Positions 24,778 to 31,370 of a DNA stretch of 64,000 bases are shown in pieces. The DNA comes from Bacillus_P idriensis_A (GTDB lineage: Bacteria > Bacillota > Bacilli > Bacillales > Bacillaceae). The stretch's first letter is position 1. Each line of letters starts with the position of its first letter. Location of the stretch: NCBI RefSeq assembly GCF_050483325.1, contig NZ_JBCMYF010000035.1, forward strand, positions 1 to 64,000, read 5' to 3'. Made by a program: the position numbers and the translations under genes. Under the pieces are notes generated by a model that worked only from the letters and a program-made list of their open reading frames with translations, was not told where the DNA came from and made no database searches.

Positions 24778-25413
24778 TTAAAACGTATGAGCCAAATCTT
24801 TAGCGCGGGAAATTCCATCTTCTTTGATTTCCTGAGCTTTGTCGGGCATTGCCGCATGACCTTCAATGAATAAACCATCGAATGATGGAACGCCGAAGAA
24901 GTTCATCATTACACCAAGGTAACGGTGTCCCATTTCCATTTCAGCTGCCGGGCCAGTAGAATAGATGCCGCCGCGTGCCTGAATGTGAAGAGCTTTTTTA
25001 TCTGTTAATAAGCCGACAGGTCCTTGCTCTGTGTATTTAAACGTTTTGCCTGCTACAGCTACAGAGTCAAGATATGCTTTCATAACTGGAGGGAATGAGA
25101 AATTCCAAAGAGGTGTTACAAAAACATATTTGTCAGCTGAAACAAATTGTTCGCTAAGTTCAGATAGACGTCCTACCTTAGCTTTTTCTTCTGCAGACAG
25201 CTCTTCAAAACCTTTGCCAGTCTGAAGTTTTCCCCAGCCGCTGAATACGTCTGCATCGATATGAGGGATATTCTCTTTATAAAGATCGATATGAACGACC
25301 TCGTCATTTGAATTTACTTCCTTATAAGTATCCAAGAATGCTTTTCCTGCTGCCATACTGAATGATGCAGTATCATCGTGCGGGTGTGCAGTGATGTATA
25401 AAACTTTTGCCAT
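24778..25413 (-). CDS. FMN-dependent NADH-azoreductase (AzoR2-like)
   Basis: A 211-residue flavodoxin-like quinone reductase. It reduces azo dyes and quinones by two electrons, avoiding semiquinone stress. The N-terminal FMN-binding part is VLYITAHPHDDTASFSMAAG. TPLWNFSFPPVMKAYLDSV and RGGIYSTGPAAEMEMGHRYL are the flavin and substrate loops of the AcpD family. Promoter and a strong MhqR-type operator lie upstream, which points to the B. subtilis azoR2 (yvaB) type of thiol/quinone-stress control. Single gene. Confidence 0.9.
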   Translation of the reverse strand: MAKVLYITAHPHDDTASFSMAAGKAFLDTYKEVNSNDEVVHIDLYKENIPHIDADVFSGWGKLQTGKGFEELSAEEKAKVGRLSELSEQFVSADKYVFVTPLWNFSFPPVMKAYLDSVAVAGKTFKYTEQGPVGLLTDKKALHIQARGGIYSTGPAAEMEMGHRYLGVMMNFFGVPSFDGLFIEGHAAMPDKAQEIKEDGISRAKDLAHTF

Positions 25414-25510
25414 TTTGTCAGTTCACCTTTCCTTGTTTAAAATTAGAAACATTTTATTATTGTTTTAAATCATAAAATTAAAACAATAAATTATGAATCT
25501 TTAAATTGAA

Positions 25511-25528
25511 TATCTTCAATTCGAGATA
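25511..25528. promoter_or_regulatory. MhqR-type operator at the azoreductase promoter
   Basis: TATCTTCAATTCGAGATA matches the published B. subtilis MhqR consensus (tATCTcgaAtTCgAGATa, as I recall it) at 16 of 18 positions. It sits directly downstream of the minus-strand -10 box, where bound repressor would block initiation. Confidence 0.72.
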
Positions 25529-25557
25529 ATGATATCGAATATTTTATTTTTTGTCAA
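25529..25557 (-). promoter_or_regulatory. Azoreductase promoter (sigma-A type)
   Basis: On the minus strand TTGACA (25557-25552) and TATCAT (25534-25529), spacer 17. The MhqR-type operator overlaps the expected start point. Confidence 0.78.
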
Positions 25558-25572
25558 TCGATTTGATTGCAC

Positions 25573-25604
25573 TAAAAAAAAGACTGCTTAAAAGCAGCAA
25601 TCGT
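25573..25604 (-). terminator. Rho-independent terminator
   Basis: On the minus strand ATTGCTGCTTTT and AAGCAGT pair, followed by eight T. It overlaps the end of the small frame at 25588-25692 and closes the SnoaL-like gene's transcript. Confidence 0.7.
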
Positions 25605-25692
25605 GAAAAGTTCGGTTTAATTTTTTTGCTCTTTTCGCATCGAGTTTTGTTTTTGGTTTTACATTCACCCCTGGAAGCAACAAACTATACAA
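25588..25692 (-). CDS. Possible small basic protein, 34 residues
   Basis: A short frame 14 bases after the SnoaL-like gene encodes a Lys/Arg-rich peptide containing VNVKPKTKLDAKRAKKLNRT and ending HDCCF. It starts at TTG with a weak AGG upstream (a GTG at 25668 is an alternative) and ends in the terminator stem. Composition is protein-like rather than random, but the start signals are poor. Not recognised. Confidence 0.3.
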   Translation of the reverse strand: MYSLLLPGVNVKPKTKLDAKRAKKLNRTFHDCCF

Positions 25693-25705
25693 AAAGAGCC
25701 TAATC

Positions 25706-26137
25706 TTATCTTAACAGACTTAACTCATTCGTCATCTGCTCAATCAGCTCAGGTCTGCCGTGAAACTTGGCAGGTGTATTCTGAAAAAGCTGAATGAGCC
25801 ATTTATTGTCTCTTTTTACAGCGACCAGCGTATGGTGAGTGTTCACATCCGGATTTAGTTCTGACTTTCCGGGCGGAATCATTCCAGCAATGGCGCGCAA
25901 TAAAGCTGTTTCGGAACTAAGAAGCTGCACATTTTTCACTTTAATGATAAAGGGAGCCGTAGGGTGATTTTCAAAAATAGGGCTGAGATGCTCGTAAATT
26001 TCACTTCGCCCACTTGCCAGGCTGCCGTCATACCCGATCATTTCTCCATCTTCTGCAAAAAGTTTGGCCATATCTTCTGCATTGCGGCTATTCCAAGCTT
26101 CAATCAGCTGATGATAAAGATTCTGCATAGAATCCAT
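25706..26137 (-). CDS. SgcJ/EcaC family (SnoaL-like, DUF4440) protein
   Basis: A 143-residue NTF2-fold protein. It begins LYHQLIEAWNSRNAEDMAKLF, the conserved first helix of the SgcJ/EcaC oxidoreductase-annotated group. LFAEDGEMIGYDGSLASGR and LVAVKRDNKWLIQLFQNTP form the cone-shaped pocket. The enzymatic role of the family is poorly established. Strong AAAGGAGG ribosome binding site. Single gene. Confidence 0.83.
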   Translation of the reverse strand: MDSMQNLYHQLIEAWNSRNAEDMAKLFAEDGEMIGYDGSLASGRSEIYEHLSPIFENHPTAPFIIKVKNVQLLSSETALLRAIAGMIPPGKSELNPDVNTHHTLVAVKRDNKWLIQLFQNTPAKFHGRPELIEQMTNELSLLR

Positions 26138-26410
26138 TTCATTTCCTCCTTTAGAATGTTTATATATTGAGTTTACATGAAATTATTATTCAAAGAAAAC
26201 AACCAAAGTTGTATATTATAAAAAATGAAAAACAAGAATGAGAAAAATGACTGAATTTCCTGCCATTCATACATTTGTCCGGGATGGAGCAATAGCTGTA
26301 CCTGCAATATTAATAATCTCTCATCTTAAGCGCTCTTTCCTTATTCCCGGAACATTTATACCCATTCTTGCAAGGGTGCCCGGAATGGGGATCTATTTTA
26401 ATCACATTCC
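26138..26410. other. Intergenic stretch without recognisable content
   Basis: The frame on the plus strand at 26238-26486 has no ribosome binding site and no family I know. Neither strand shows repeats or structured RNA here. Confidence 0.5.
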
Positions 26411-26439
26411 ACAAAAAAAACTGCCAAAAAGGCAGCACA
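26411..26439 (-). terminator. Terminator of the Fur-box mini-gene
   Basis: On the minus strand CTGCC and GGCAG pair around TTTTT, followed by eight T. Confidence 0.75.
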
Positions 26440-26444
26440 TGTAT

Positions 26445-26531
26445 TTAAGAAGCCGTATTTACTTTTTTAAGTACGTAACCAATTAACGAGCTGTAGCCTA
26501 AGACCGTTCCTAATAATAATAACATTGTCAT
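26445..26531 (-). CDS. Fur-controlled small membrane protein, 28 residues
   Basis: A peptide beginning MTMLLLLGTVLGYSSLIGYV followed by LKKVNTAS: one hydrophobic helix with a basic C-terminal end, typical of a single-pass membrane peptide. It is framed by a promoter, two Fur-type palindromes and its own terminator, giving a transcript of roughly 150 bases. The ribosome binding site AAAAGG is about 12 bases from the first ATG. A second ATG two codons on is possible. B. subtilis has Fur-repressed small proteins (FbpA, FbpB, FbpC), but I cannot show homology to any of them. Confidence 0.58.
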   Translation of the reverse strand: MTMLLLLGTVLGYSSLIGYVLKKVNTAS

Positions 26532-26552
26532 TGTCTCACACAACCTTTTCGC

Positions 26553-26567
26553 TGAGAATGATTCTTA
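26553..26567. promoter_or_regulatory. Fur box 2 (downstream of start point)
   Basis: TGAGAATGATTCTTA is a 7-1-7 palindrome with one mismatch, close to the Bacillus Fur box TGATAATNATTATCA. It lies just past the expected transcription start of the mini-gene. Confidence 0.72.
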
Positions 26568-26572
26568 AAATC

Positions 26573-26601
26573 AGTGTAGCACGAATGAAAATCATTTTCA
26601 A
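26573..26601 (-). promoter_or_regulatory. Mini-gene promoter (sigma-A type)
   Basis: On the minus strand TTGAAA (26601-26596) and TACACT (26578-26573), spacer 17. Fur box 1 overlaps the -35 box. Confidence 0.7.
26586..26600. promoter_or_regulatory. Fur box 1 (overlapping -35)
   Basis: TGAAAATCATTTTCA is a perfect 7-1-7 inverted repeat, matching the Bacillus Fur box at 13 of 15 positions. Confidence 0.8.
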
Positions 26602-26603
26602 TA

Positions 26604-26722
26604 AGAAAAGCGGATCCGACTGGTCAGACCCGACAGACAGATAAGAATTCACCCGAAAAGTCCGGGTTTGACTTTTTGGGGGAATTTGTTCTGGCCGAGG
26701 AGCTAGGAGGTGGAGCTGGACA
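26604..26722 (+). repeat. Dispersed structured repeat, copy R4
   Basis: AGAAAAGCGGATCC at the left, GGAGCTGGACA at the right. The inner hairpin has AATTCACCCGAAAAG with CTTTTTGGGGGAATT. The P2 arms are GGTCAG and CTGGCC. It directly abuts the -35 region of the Fur-controlled promoter. Confidence 0.85.
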
Positions 26723-26724
26723 CC

Positions 26725-26760
26725 AAGAAAAGCGGAACCGACTGGTCAGACTAGGAAATT
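26725..26760 (+). repeat. Dispersed repeat fragment R5
   Basis: AGAAAAGCGGAACCGACTGG then TCAG, truncated after the P2 5' arm and followed by ACTAGGAAATT. It sits 3 bases after R4. From here to 26851 I see nothing further. Confidence 0.65.
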
Positions 26761-26851
26761 AGCTGAAAATCTCATTTACCAGGCTATTACTCTGCTTCAT
26801 ATATTAGACGCTGAACATTCCCGCACTTCCCTCACCCTAAAGAGTCAATCC

Positions 26852-27412
26852 TTATGATTCCTCCTTCCCGGGTACAAACCTTTTTTTAGCAAGAAATGCC
26901 TTCTTATAATCTGTATGCTCCATCAGCGCTTTTTCTTCTGCCGGTATCCTGATGGACAAAATCACTGCATTTAGAATCGTAAATAGAATCGCGGTAAAAT
27001 AGGCTTGAAATAAAATCGGCAGAAAAAGAATTTCAGCCGCCACAACTAAATAATTTGGATGCCTCATAAAACGGTACGGACCTTTTGCGACGACTTCAAG
27101 ATCCGGGACGATGATGATTTTTGTATTCCAAAACGGGCCTAAGCTGAAAACTGCCCAATATCTGATGATTTGTGCCATAAAAATAATTGGGAGGATGATC
27201 ATCCACAGAGGTGAAATTTGTTTATTAAAGAGAATGACCTCCAGCGTGAATGACAGCAGAAAAAGCAGGTGAACGGATACAATCAGCGGATAATGGCTGC
27301 TGCCATGCTCTTCTCCCCCCATTTTTTTTAAGCGGGCTTCGTTTCTCCCGGCAATCAATAATTCAGAAACTCTTTGAAAAATGATAATGAAGAGAAAAAG
27401 ATAAAAGATCAT
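26852..27412 (-). CDS. ypbQ: Isoprenylcysteine carboxyl methyltransferase family protein YpbQ (BpsB)
   Basis: A 186-residue membrane methyltransferase with about five helices. GPYRFMRHPNYLVVAAEI is the ICMT-type cofactor block and EEKALMEHTDYKKAFLAKK the C-terminal helix. In B. subtilis BpsB O-methylates alkylpyrones made by the neighbouring type III polyketide synthase. The ATG at 27412 overlaps the bcsA stop by 4 bases (ATGA); the frame's earlier start lies inside bcsA. Confidence 0.9.
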   Translation of the reverse strand: MIFYLFLFIIIFQRVSELLIAGRNEARLKKMGGEEHGSSHYPLIVSVHLLFLLSFTLEVILFNKQISPLWMIILPIIFMAQIIRYWAVFSLGPFWNTKIIIVPDLEVVAKGPYRFMRHPNYLVVAAEILFLPILFQAYFTAILFTILNAVILSIRIPAEEKALMEHTDYKKAFLAKKRFVPGKEES

Positions 27413-28509
27413 CCAGCCTTCTCCCATTCTACAAGTAACAGCTCTGAACAAAAACCTGGGCCGAGGGCTGCAATGATGCCTAAATCTGATTTCTCACCCA
27501 TGCCGCTGCTTAAATATTCTTCAATTACATACATAACTGTAGCAGATGACATATTTCCATGGTTTTTAAGTACGTTTTTAGAAACCTGAAGCTGTTCCTC
27601 TTCAAATCCAAGGCTTGCTTGATAAGCTTGAAGAACTTTCTTCCCCCCTGGATGTGCAAGGAAATGCTTTACTTGGTGAAGCAGAATGTTTTCTTCTTGA
27701 AGGTAATCTTCAACCGTCTGTCTGAGCCAGTTTTTAATAATGCTTGGTATATCTCTTGAGAAGACGACATAAAATCCGTTATTTTTGATCTCCCATCCCA
27801 TCACATCTTCAGAGTCCTTCATGAAAGTTGACCGTGTTGAGACCGTTTTAGGAAGTGTTTTAAGCGCAGAAAGTTCCTTAAGCTGGACGTCTTCTCCTGC
27901 AAGCAGCGTACATGCTACACCGTCTGCAAACAATGATGTGCCAATAAAATTGCTTTTTGATAAATCATCATGCTGAAAAGTCAGACTGCACAGTTCCACG
28001 CAAACGACAATCACTTTAGCCTTAGGATAGGCTTTGCAGTAGTCATGTGCTCTTGATAAGCCGGATGCTCCCCCTGCGCAGCCTAGGCCCCAGATCGGCA
28101 CTCTTTTTGTTGAATCCTTAAAAGGCAGTCGATTCATGATTTTCGCGTCAATGCTTGGCGTTGAAATGCCCGTACTTGAAATAAAGAAAAGCGCATCAAT
28201 CTCTTCACAGGCAATGTCTCTCCTTAAAAAGCGATTTGCAGTTAAACAGTTGATGATTGCACTTGTTCCAAGTTCTACTGCGGCTTCAATATATGTATTA
28301 TTTTTGTCTTCGAATGAATGATCTGAAGTATACCAGCTCATATCTTTTACAAACTGCCTGTTTTCAATGTCTCCGTTTTTAAATGCCGGAAGCAGTCTAT
28401 TAATATCTTTAAAGGAGCCTGAAAATAGTTCTTTTGCGAATTCAACCGCGGTGTCCTGCGGCATTTGATTCGGCGGAATGCTTTTACCAACAGACAAAAT
28501 ATACGCCAT
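27409..28509 (-). CDS. bcsA: Type III polyketide synthase BcsA (BpsA)
   Basis: A 366-residue chalcone-synthase-like enzyme that condenses fatty acyl-CoA with malonyl-CoA to alkylpyrones (known for B. subtilis BpsA). The catalytic triad is visible: Cys in WGLGCAGGASGLSRA, His in FLAHPGGKKVLQAY, Asn in VLKNHGNMSSATVMYV. Translationally coupled to ypbQ. The 276-base stretch upstream (28510-28785) holds a terminator-like hairpin and a further stem, described separately. Confidence 0.94.
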   Translation of the reverse strand: MAYILSVGKSIPPNQMPQDTAVEFAKELFSGSFKDINRLLPAFKNGDIENRQFVKDMSWYTSDHSFEDKNNTYIEAAVELGTSAIINCLTANRFLRRDIACEEIDALFFISSTGISTPSIDAKIMNRLPFKDSTKRVPIWGLGCAGGASGLSRAHDYCKAYPKAKVIVVCVELCSLTFQHDDLSKSNFIGTSLFADGVACTLLAGEDVQLKELSALKTLPKTVSTRSTFMKDSEDVMGWEIKNNGFYVVFSRDIPSIIKNWLRQTVEDYLQEENILLHQVKHFLAHPGGKKVLQAYQASLGFEEEQLQVSKNVLKNHGNMSSATVMYVIEEYLSSGMGEKSDLGIIAALGPGFCSELLLVEWEKAG

Positions 28510-28526
28510 AACTACACCTCATTTTC

Positions 28527-28585
28527 CACCTGATAAGGTTACTTTTTCCAATAGGGAGGCACTTTATGTAGTCATCCATCAGGTG
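28527..28585 (-). other. Stem in the bcsA leader
   Basis: On the minus strand CACCTGAT (28585-28578) and ATCAGGTG (28534-28527) pair around about 43 bases, just before the bcsA ribosome binding site. It does not match any riboswitch class I know. Confidence 0.4.
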
Positions 28586-28588
28586 AAC

Positions 28589-28624
28589 AAAAAAAAGCTC
28601 TTCCCGATAAATGGGAAAAGCAAC
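28589..28624 (-). terminator. Terminator-like hairpin upstream of bcsA
   Basis: On the minus strand GCTTTTCCC and GGGAAGAGC pair (with G-T), followed by eight T. It may end the upstream acetyltransferase transcript or act as an attenuator for bcsA. Confidence 0.6.
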
Positions 28625-28785
28625 GTTTTAAAGGAGTTGTTGTTGTGCTCTTTTATTATAACCTTAAAATCCTGTTTGAACAGCAAAGATTAAATGGGAA
28701 TTCATGTAAGAAAGAGCAGAACCATACAGCTTATGTACAGCGAGTGAAAGTCTCCTGAATCAGGCGTTTCTCCCGCACCTATTTG

Positions 28786-29331
28786 TCACTTAGATTCAAA
28801 AAAGTAGGCCATATGGATTTCATCATCGAACTTTCCGTTTAGAATCGCCTGATCACGCTGTGTTCCCTCAATAACAAATCCATACCTTTGATACAGCTTC
28901 AGTGCAATTTCGTTTGAAGCAAATACGGTTAAGCAGAGTTTATGAAGATTGTTCGTTCTGCACCACTCAAGCGTAGCGTTCATCAGCTCCTTGCCGATGC
29001 CAAGTCCTTGGGCAGAATCTGAAAGCCACGTCCTGAACAGGCCTGTATGCTTTTTCATCTCAAGTTCCCCGCGGATGACTCTTGCAATACCGACAATTTT
29101 GCCTTTGCATTCAACCCCTAAATACAGGTTGTTTTTTTCTTTCATATCGGAAATAAAGTCTGCTTCTTCCTGAATAGACCGCGCCCGTTCTTTTTGTATG
29201 TACGTTCCAGAATCAATAATGCTTTTTACAGCCTGTATAATGTCCTTCGCATCCTCAGCTCTTACCTGCCGCAATGTGACCTGTTCACCGTTCTTTGCTG
29301 TAAATTCTGTTTTCATTTCTTGAGTAATCAT
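28786..29331 (-). CDS. GNAT family N-acetyltransferase
   Basis: A 181-residue acetyltransferase. The acetyl-CoA site is in SDSAQGLGIGKELMNATLEW (motif A with the Q/R-x-x-G-x-G/A pattern). The fold starts with VTLRQVRAEDAKDI and ends with ALKLYQRYGFVIEGT, typical of the ribosomal-protein or small-molecule RimJ-like group. Substrate unknown. I start it at ATG 29331, preceded by AAGGAG. The 39 extra N-terminal residues of the longer frame have no binding site. Confidence 0.87.
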   Translation of the reverse strand: MITQEMKTEFTAKNGEQVTLRQVRAEDAKDIIQAVKSIIDSGTYIQKERARSIQEEADFISDMKEKNNLYLGVECKGKIVGIARVIRGELEMKKHTGLFRTWLSDSAQGLGIGKELMNATLEWCRTNNLHKLCLTVFASNEIALKLYQRYGFVIEGTQRDQAILNGKFDDEIHMAYFFESK

Positions 29332-29407
29332 GATGTTCAACTCCTTCGGTTTAGTATATCTCAGGGACCCAAGAAGTAACACATTATACAGCCTGCCTCT
29401 TATTTTT

Positions 29408-30061
29408 TCAAAGCATAAGTCTGCCCGAATCACGCAGATAGGCTTCAACTTCTTTAAAGCTGTTTACGCCAACATACTTAATTCCTTTCTCTTCCAGCAG
29501 TCCGCACAGCGCATCCTTTGCAAAGGTCAGATCCGCATATACAGCTGGATGAGAGTCAGGTTCACTGTCTCCAAAGAAATAGACAGTTTCGTATTGTTCC
29601 TTCAGTTTTAAAATCACTTTTGATTTATCTATGCCATATCTCTCTGAGTATTTCCAGTCTTCTTGGTCAATTTTTAAATGAATGTTCATCTTGTGATAAT
29701 AGCCTTCATTCGAAAAAATTTCTACATTTTCAGCCCCAAGATCATCCAGAATATGCCGGATATAATAATCTGTACCAGCACTTAAAATGAAAAAATCTCC
29801 CCCATTTTTTTGAACAAGCTTGATAAATTGTCCAATATACTCATCCATCGGCAGCGACAGAATTGATTTTATAAGACTCTCTTCTTCTTCATGGATTGAG
29901 GTGAAAATACGGCCTAAAAAATCAATGTCGAGCATTTGTCCGCTCTTCCATTTTTTATAAAGCTCTTCTCCCTCAGGAAAGTATTTTTCAATGACATGAT
30001 GATAAAAATCTGTCTTTGAGATTGTTCCGTCAAAATCTGATACAAAAGCCCACTTTTTCAT
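29408..30061 (-). CDS. MtnX-like HAD-IB family phosphatase
   Basis: A 217-residue HAD phosphatase: motif I VSDFDGTISKTD (nucleophile Asp), motif II FFILSAGTDYYIR, motif IV YFFGDSEPDSHPAVYAD. Similar to the 2-hydroxy-3-keto-5-methylthiopentenyl-1-phosphate phosphatase MtnX of methionine salvage. Without the other mtn genes nearby, a general phosphoserine-like phosphatase is equally possible. Start at ATG 30061, preceded by GGGAGG. Confidence 0.85.
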   Translation of the reverse strand: MKKWAFVSDFDGTISKTDFYHHVIEKYFPEGEELYKKWKSGQMLDIDFLGRIFTSIHEEEESLIKSILSLPMDEYIGQFIKLVQKNGGDFFILSAGTDYYIRHILDDLGAENVEIFSNEGYYHKMNIHLKIDQEDWKYSERYGIDKSKVILKLKEQYETVYFFGDSEPDSHPAVYADLTFAKDALCGLLEEKGIKYVGVNSFKEVEAYLRDSGRLML

Positions 30062-30167
30062 TGAATTGACCTCCCGTAGATTAATTTTCACTGCTTGGAA
30101 ATATTTAGAATGTGCACTCATATGATGATAGTAAATGCCTATTATTCTTACGTCAAAGGGGATGCAC

Positions 30168-30923
30168 ATGAAAAAAATACTAGTTATGTTCACCTTGGCG
30201 CTGATCATTTTTTTTGGCGCCGGAATCAGCAAAAGCTTCGCAGCAGGAAGTGACTTTATCATCATCAACAAATCTAAAAATCAGCTGGCCTACTATCAAA
30301 ACAGCAAATTAAAAAGTGTATTCAGAGTAGCTACAGGCAGACAGCCTTCTTACACGCCTGAAGGAAAGTTTGAAATCGTAAGCAAAATCGTCAACAGACC
30401 TTATTACAAGAAAGGGATACCAGGCGGCGATCCCCGCAATCCGCTTGGCAATCGCTGGCTTGGCATTAATGCCCGAGGCACTTGGGGAACTACATATGCC
30501 ATTCACGGCAATAATAACCCAAACTCAATTGGCCAATACATCAGTGACGGCTGCATCCGCATGTATGACAATGAAATCGAATGGCTCTACGGCCAGGTAA
30601 AAATGAACACAGCTGTAATCATTACCGCATCAGGTAAAACCTTTGATTCAATTGCACTTTCAAATGGCTACAAAGTCAGCGGAAGCAAAGCAGTCCTGTC
30701 TAAACCTGCTGCCTCCGGGCAAAATCTAAAAAAAGGAAGCAAGGGAAACGAAGTGAAGCAGCTTCAGCAGCTGTTAACATCAAAAGGCTTCAGCACTAAG
30801 GGCATTGATGGCATCTTTGGAAATAATACAGATAAAGCAGTGAAGTCGTTCCAAAAAAGCAAGAAATTAACGGCAGATGGAATCGTCGGTCCTAATACAA
30901 GAAAAGCACTGAGTATGTATTGA
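30168..30923 (+). CDS. Secreted L,D-transpeptidase with peptidoglycan-binding domain
   Basis: A 251-residue exported protein. The signal peptide is MKKILVMFTLALIIFFGAG with cleavage after SFA. A YkuD catalytic domain follows, with YAIHGNNNP and SIGQYISDGCIRM holding the catalytic His and Cys. The C-terminal PG_binding_1 domain includes VKQLQQLLTSKGFSTKGIDG and VKSFQKSKKLTADGIVGPNT. It likely forms or edits 3-3 crosslinks, or works on spore or vegetative wall. Start at ATG 30168, six bases after AAAGGGG. Confidence 0.93.
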   Translation: MKKILVMFTLALIIFFGAGISKSFAAGSDFIIINKSKNQLAYYQNSKLKSVFRVATGRQPSYTPEGKFEIVSKIVNRPYYKKGIPGGDPRNPLGNRWLGINARGTWGTTYAIHGNNNPNSIGQYISDGCIRMYDNEIEWLYGQVKMNTAVIITASGKTFDSIALSNGYKVSGSKAVLSKPAASGQNLKKGSKGNEVKQLQQLLTSKGFSTKGIDGIFGNNTDKAVKSFQKSKKLTADGIVGPNTRKALSMY

Positions 30924-30927
30924 TTAA

Positions 30928-30962
30928 AAAGAAAGCCCTAAAATGAGTTTAGGGTTTTTTTA
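30928..30962 (+). terminator. Terminator of the L,D-transpeptidase gene
   Basis: AAAGCCCTAAA and TTTAGGGTTT pair around ATGAG, followed by T. Confidence 0.75.
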
Positions 30963-31244
30963 TTGTATCTCCAGCAGCTCCAGATGAAAATCGCCTGCAG
31001 CACCTTCTTCATATAAATTTGTAAACGATGTCGCATAATTGATGATGGTTCCTTTAAATGAGAGATTTTCACCCGGAACGTTCACTGCAAAGGTTTGCTT
31101 ATATAGAAGCGTTGTGATCTTATGATAGTCGCTTGAATGAACGTTAAAGACCATTGTTATTTTTATAGCACCGTTATGAGCAGTTTCCTTTTTGAAGGAG
31201 TATGGATTTATTTCTGTTTGGTTTAATAGAACCGTTACCGTCAT
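30960..31244 (-). CDS. DUF3219 family protein (YkvR-like)
   Basis: A 94-residue beta-rich protein. Features typical of DUF3219 are YSFKKETAHNGAIKITMVFN, the central DYHKITTLLYKQTFAVNVPG and the closing ATSFTNLYEEGAAGDFHLEL. Function unknown. I start it at ATG 31244; the longer frame's first 34 residues include hydrophobic stretches but no binding site. Confidence 0.78.
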   Translation of the reverse strand: MTVTVLLNQTEINPYSFKKETAHNGAIKITMVFNVHSSDYHKITTLLYKQTFAVNVPGENLSFKGTIINYATSFTNLYEEGAAGDFHLELLEIQ

Positions 31245-31334
31245 TTCCTCTGCATCTCCTATAAAGTAGATAGTCGAATAGTAACATGAGAGCAATAAAA
31301 ATGACAAGAATGGAAGCTCTGTTTCAAGCATGGA

Positions 31335-31366
31335 AAAGGACCTCACCAGATTCAGTGAGGTCCCTG
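31335..31366 (-). terminator. Terminator of xpt-pbuX
   Basis: On the minus strand GGACCTCACTGA and TGGTGAGGTCC pair, followed by TTTTCC. Confidence 0.75.
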
Positions 31367-31370
31367 TGTA

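Noticed and set aside
26238..26486. 82-codon plus-strand frame
   Set aside because: No ribosome binding site or known family, and it runs into the terminator and mini-gene on the other strand.
30062..30271. 70-residue N-terminal extension of the HAD phosphatase
   Set aside because: GGGAGG directly precedes the ATG at 30061, and motif I then lies at the proper place near the N terminus.
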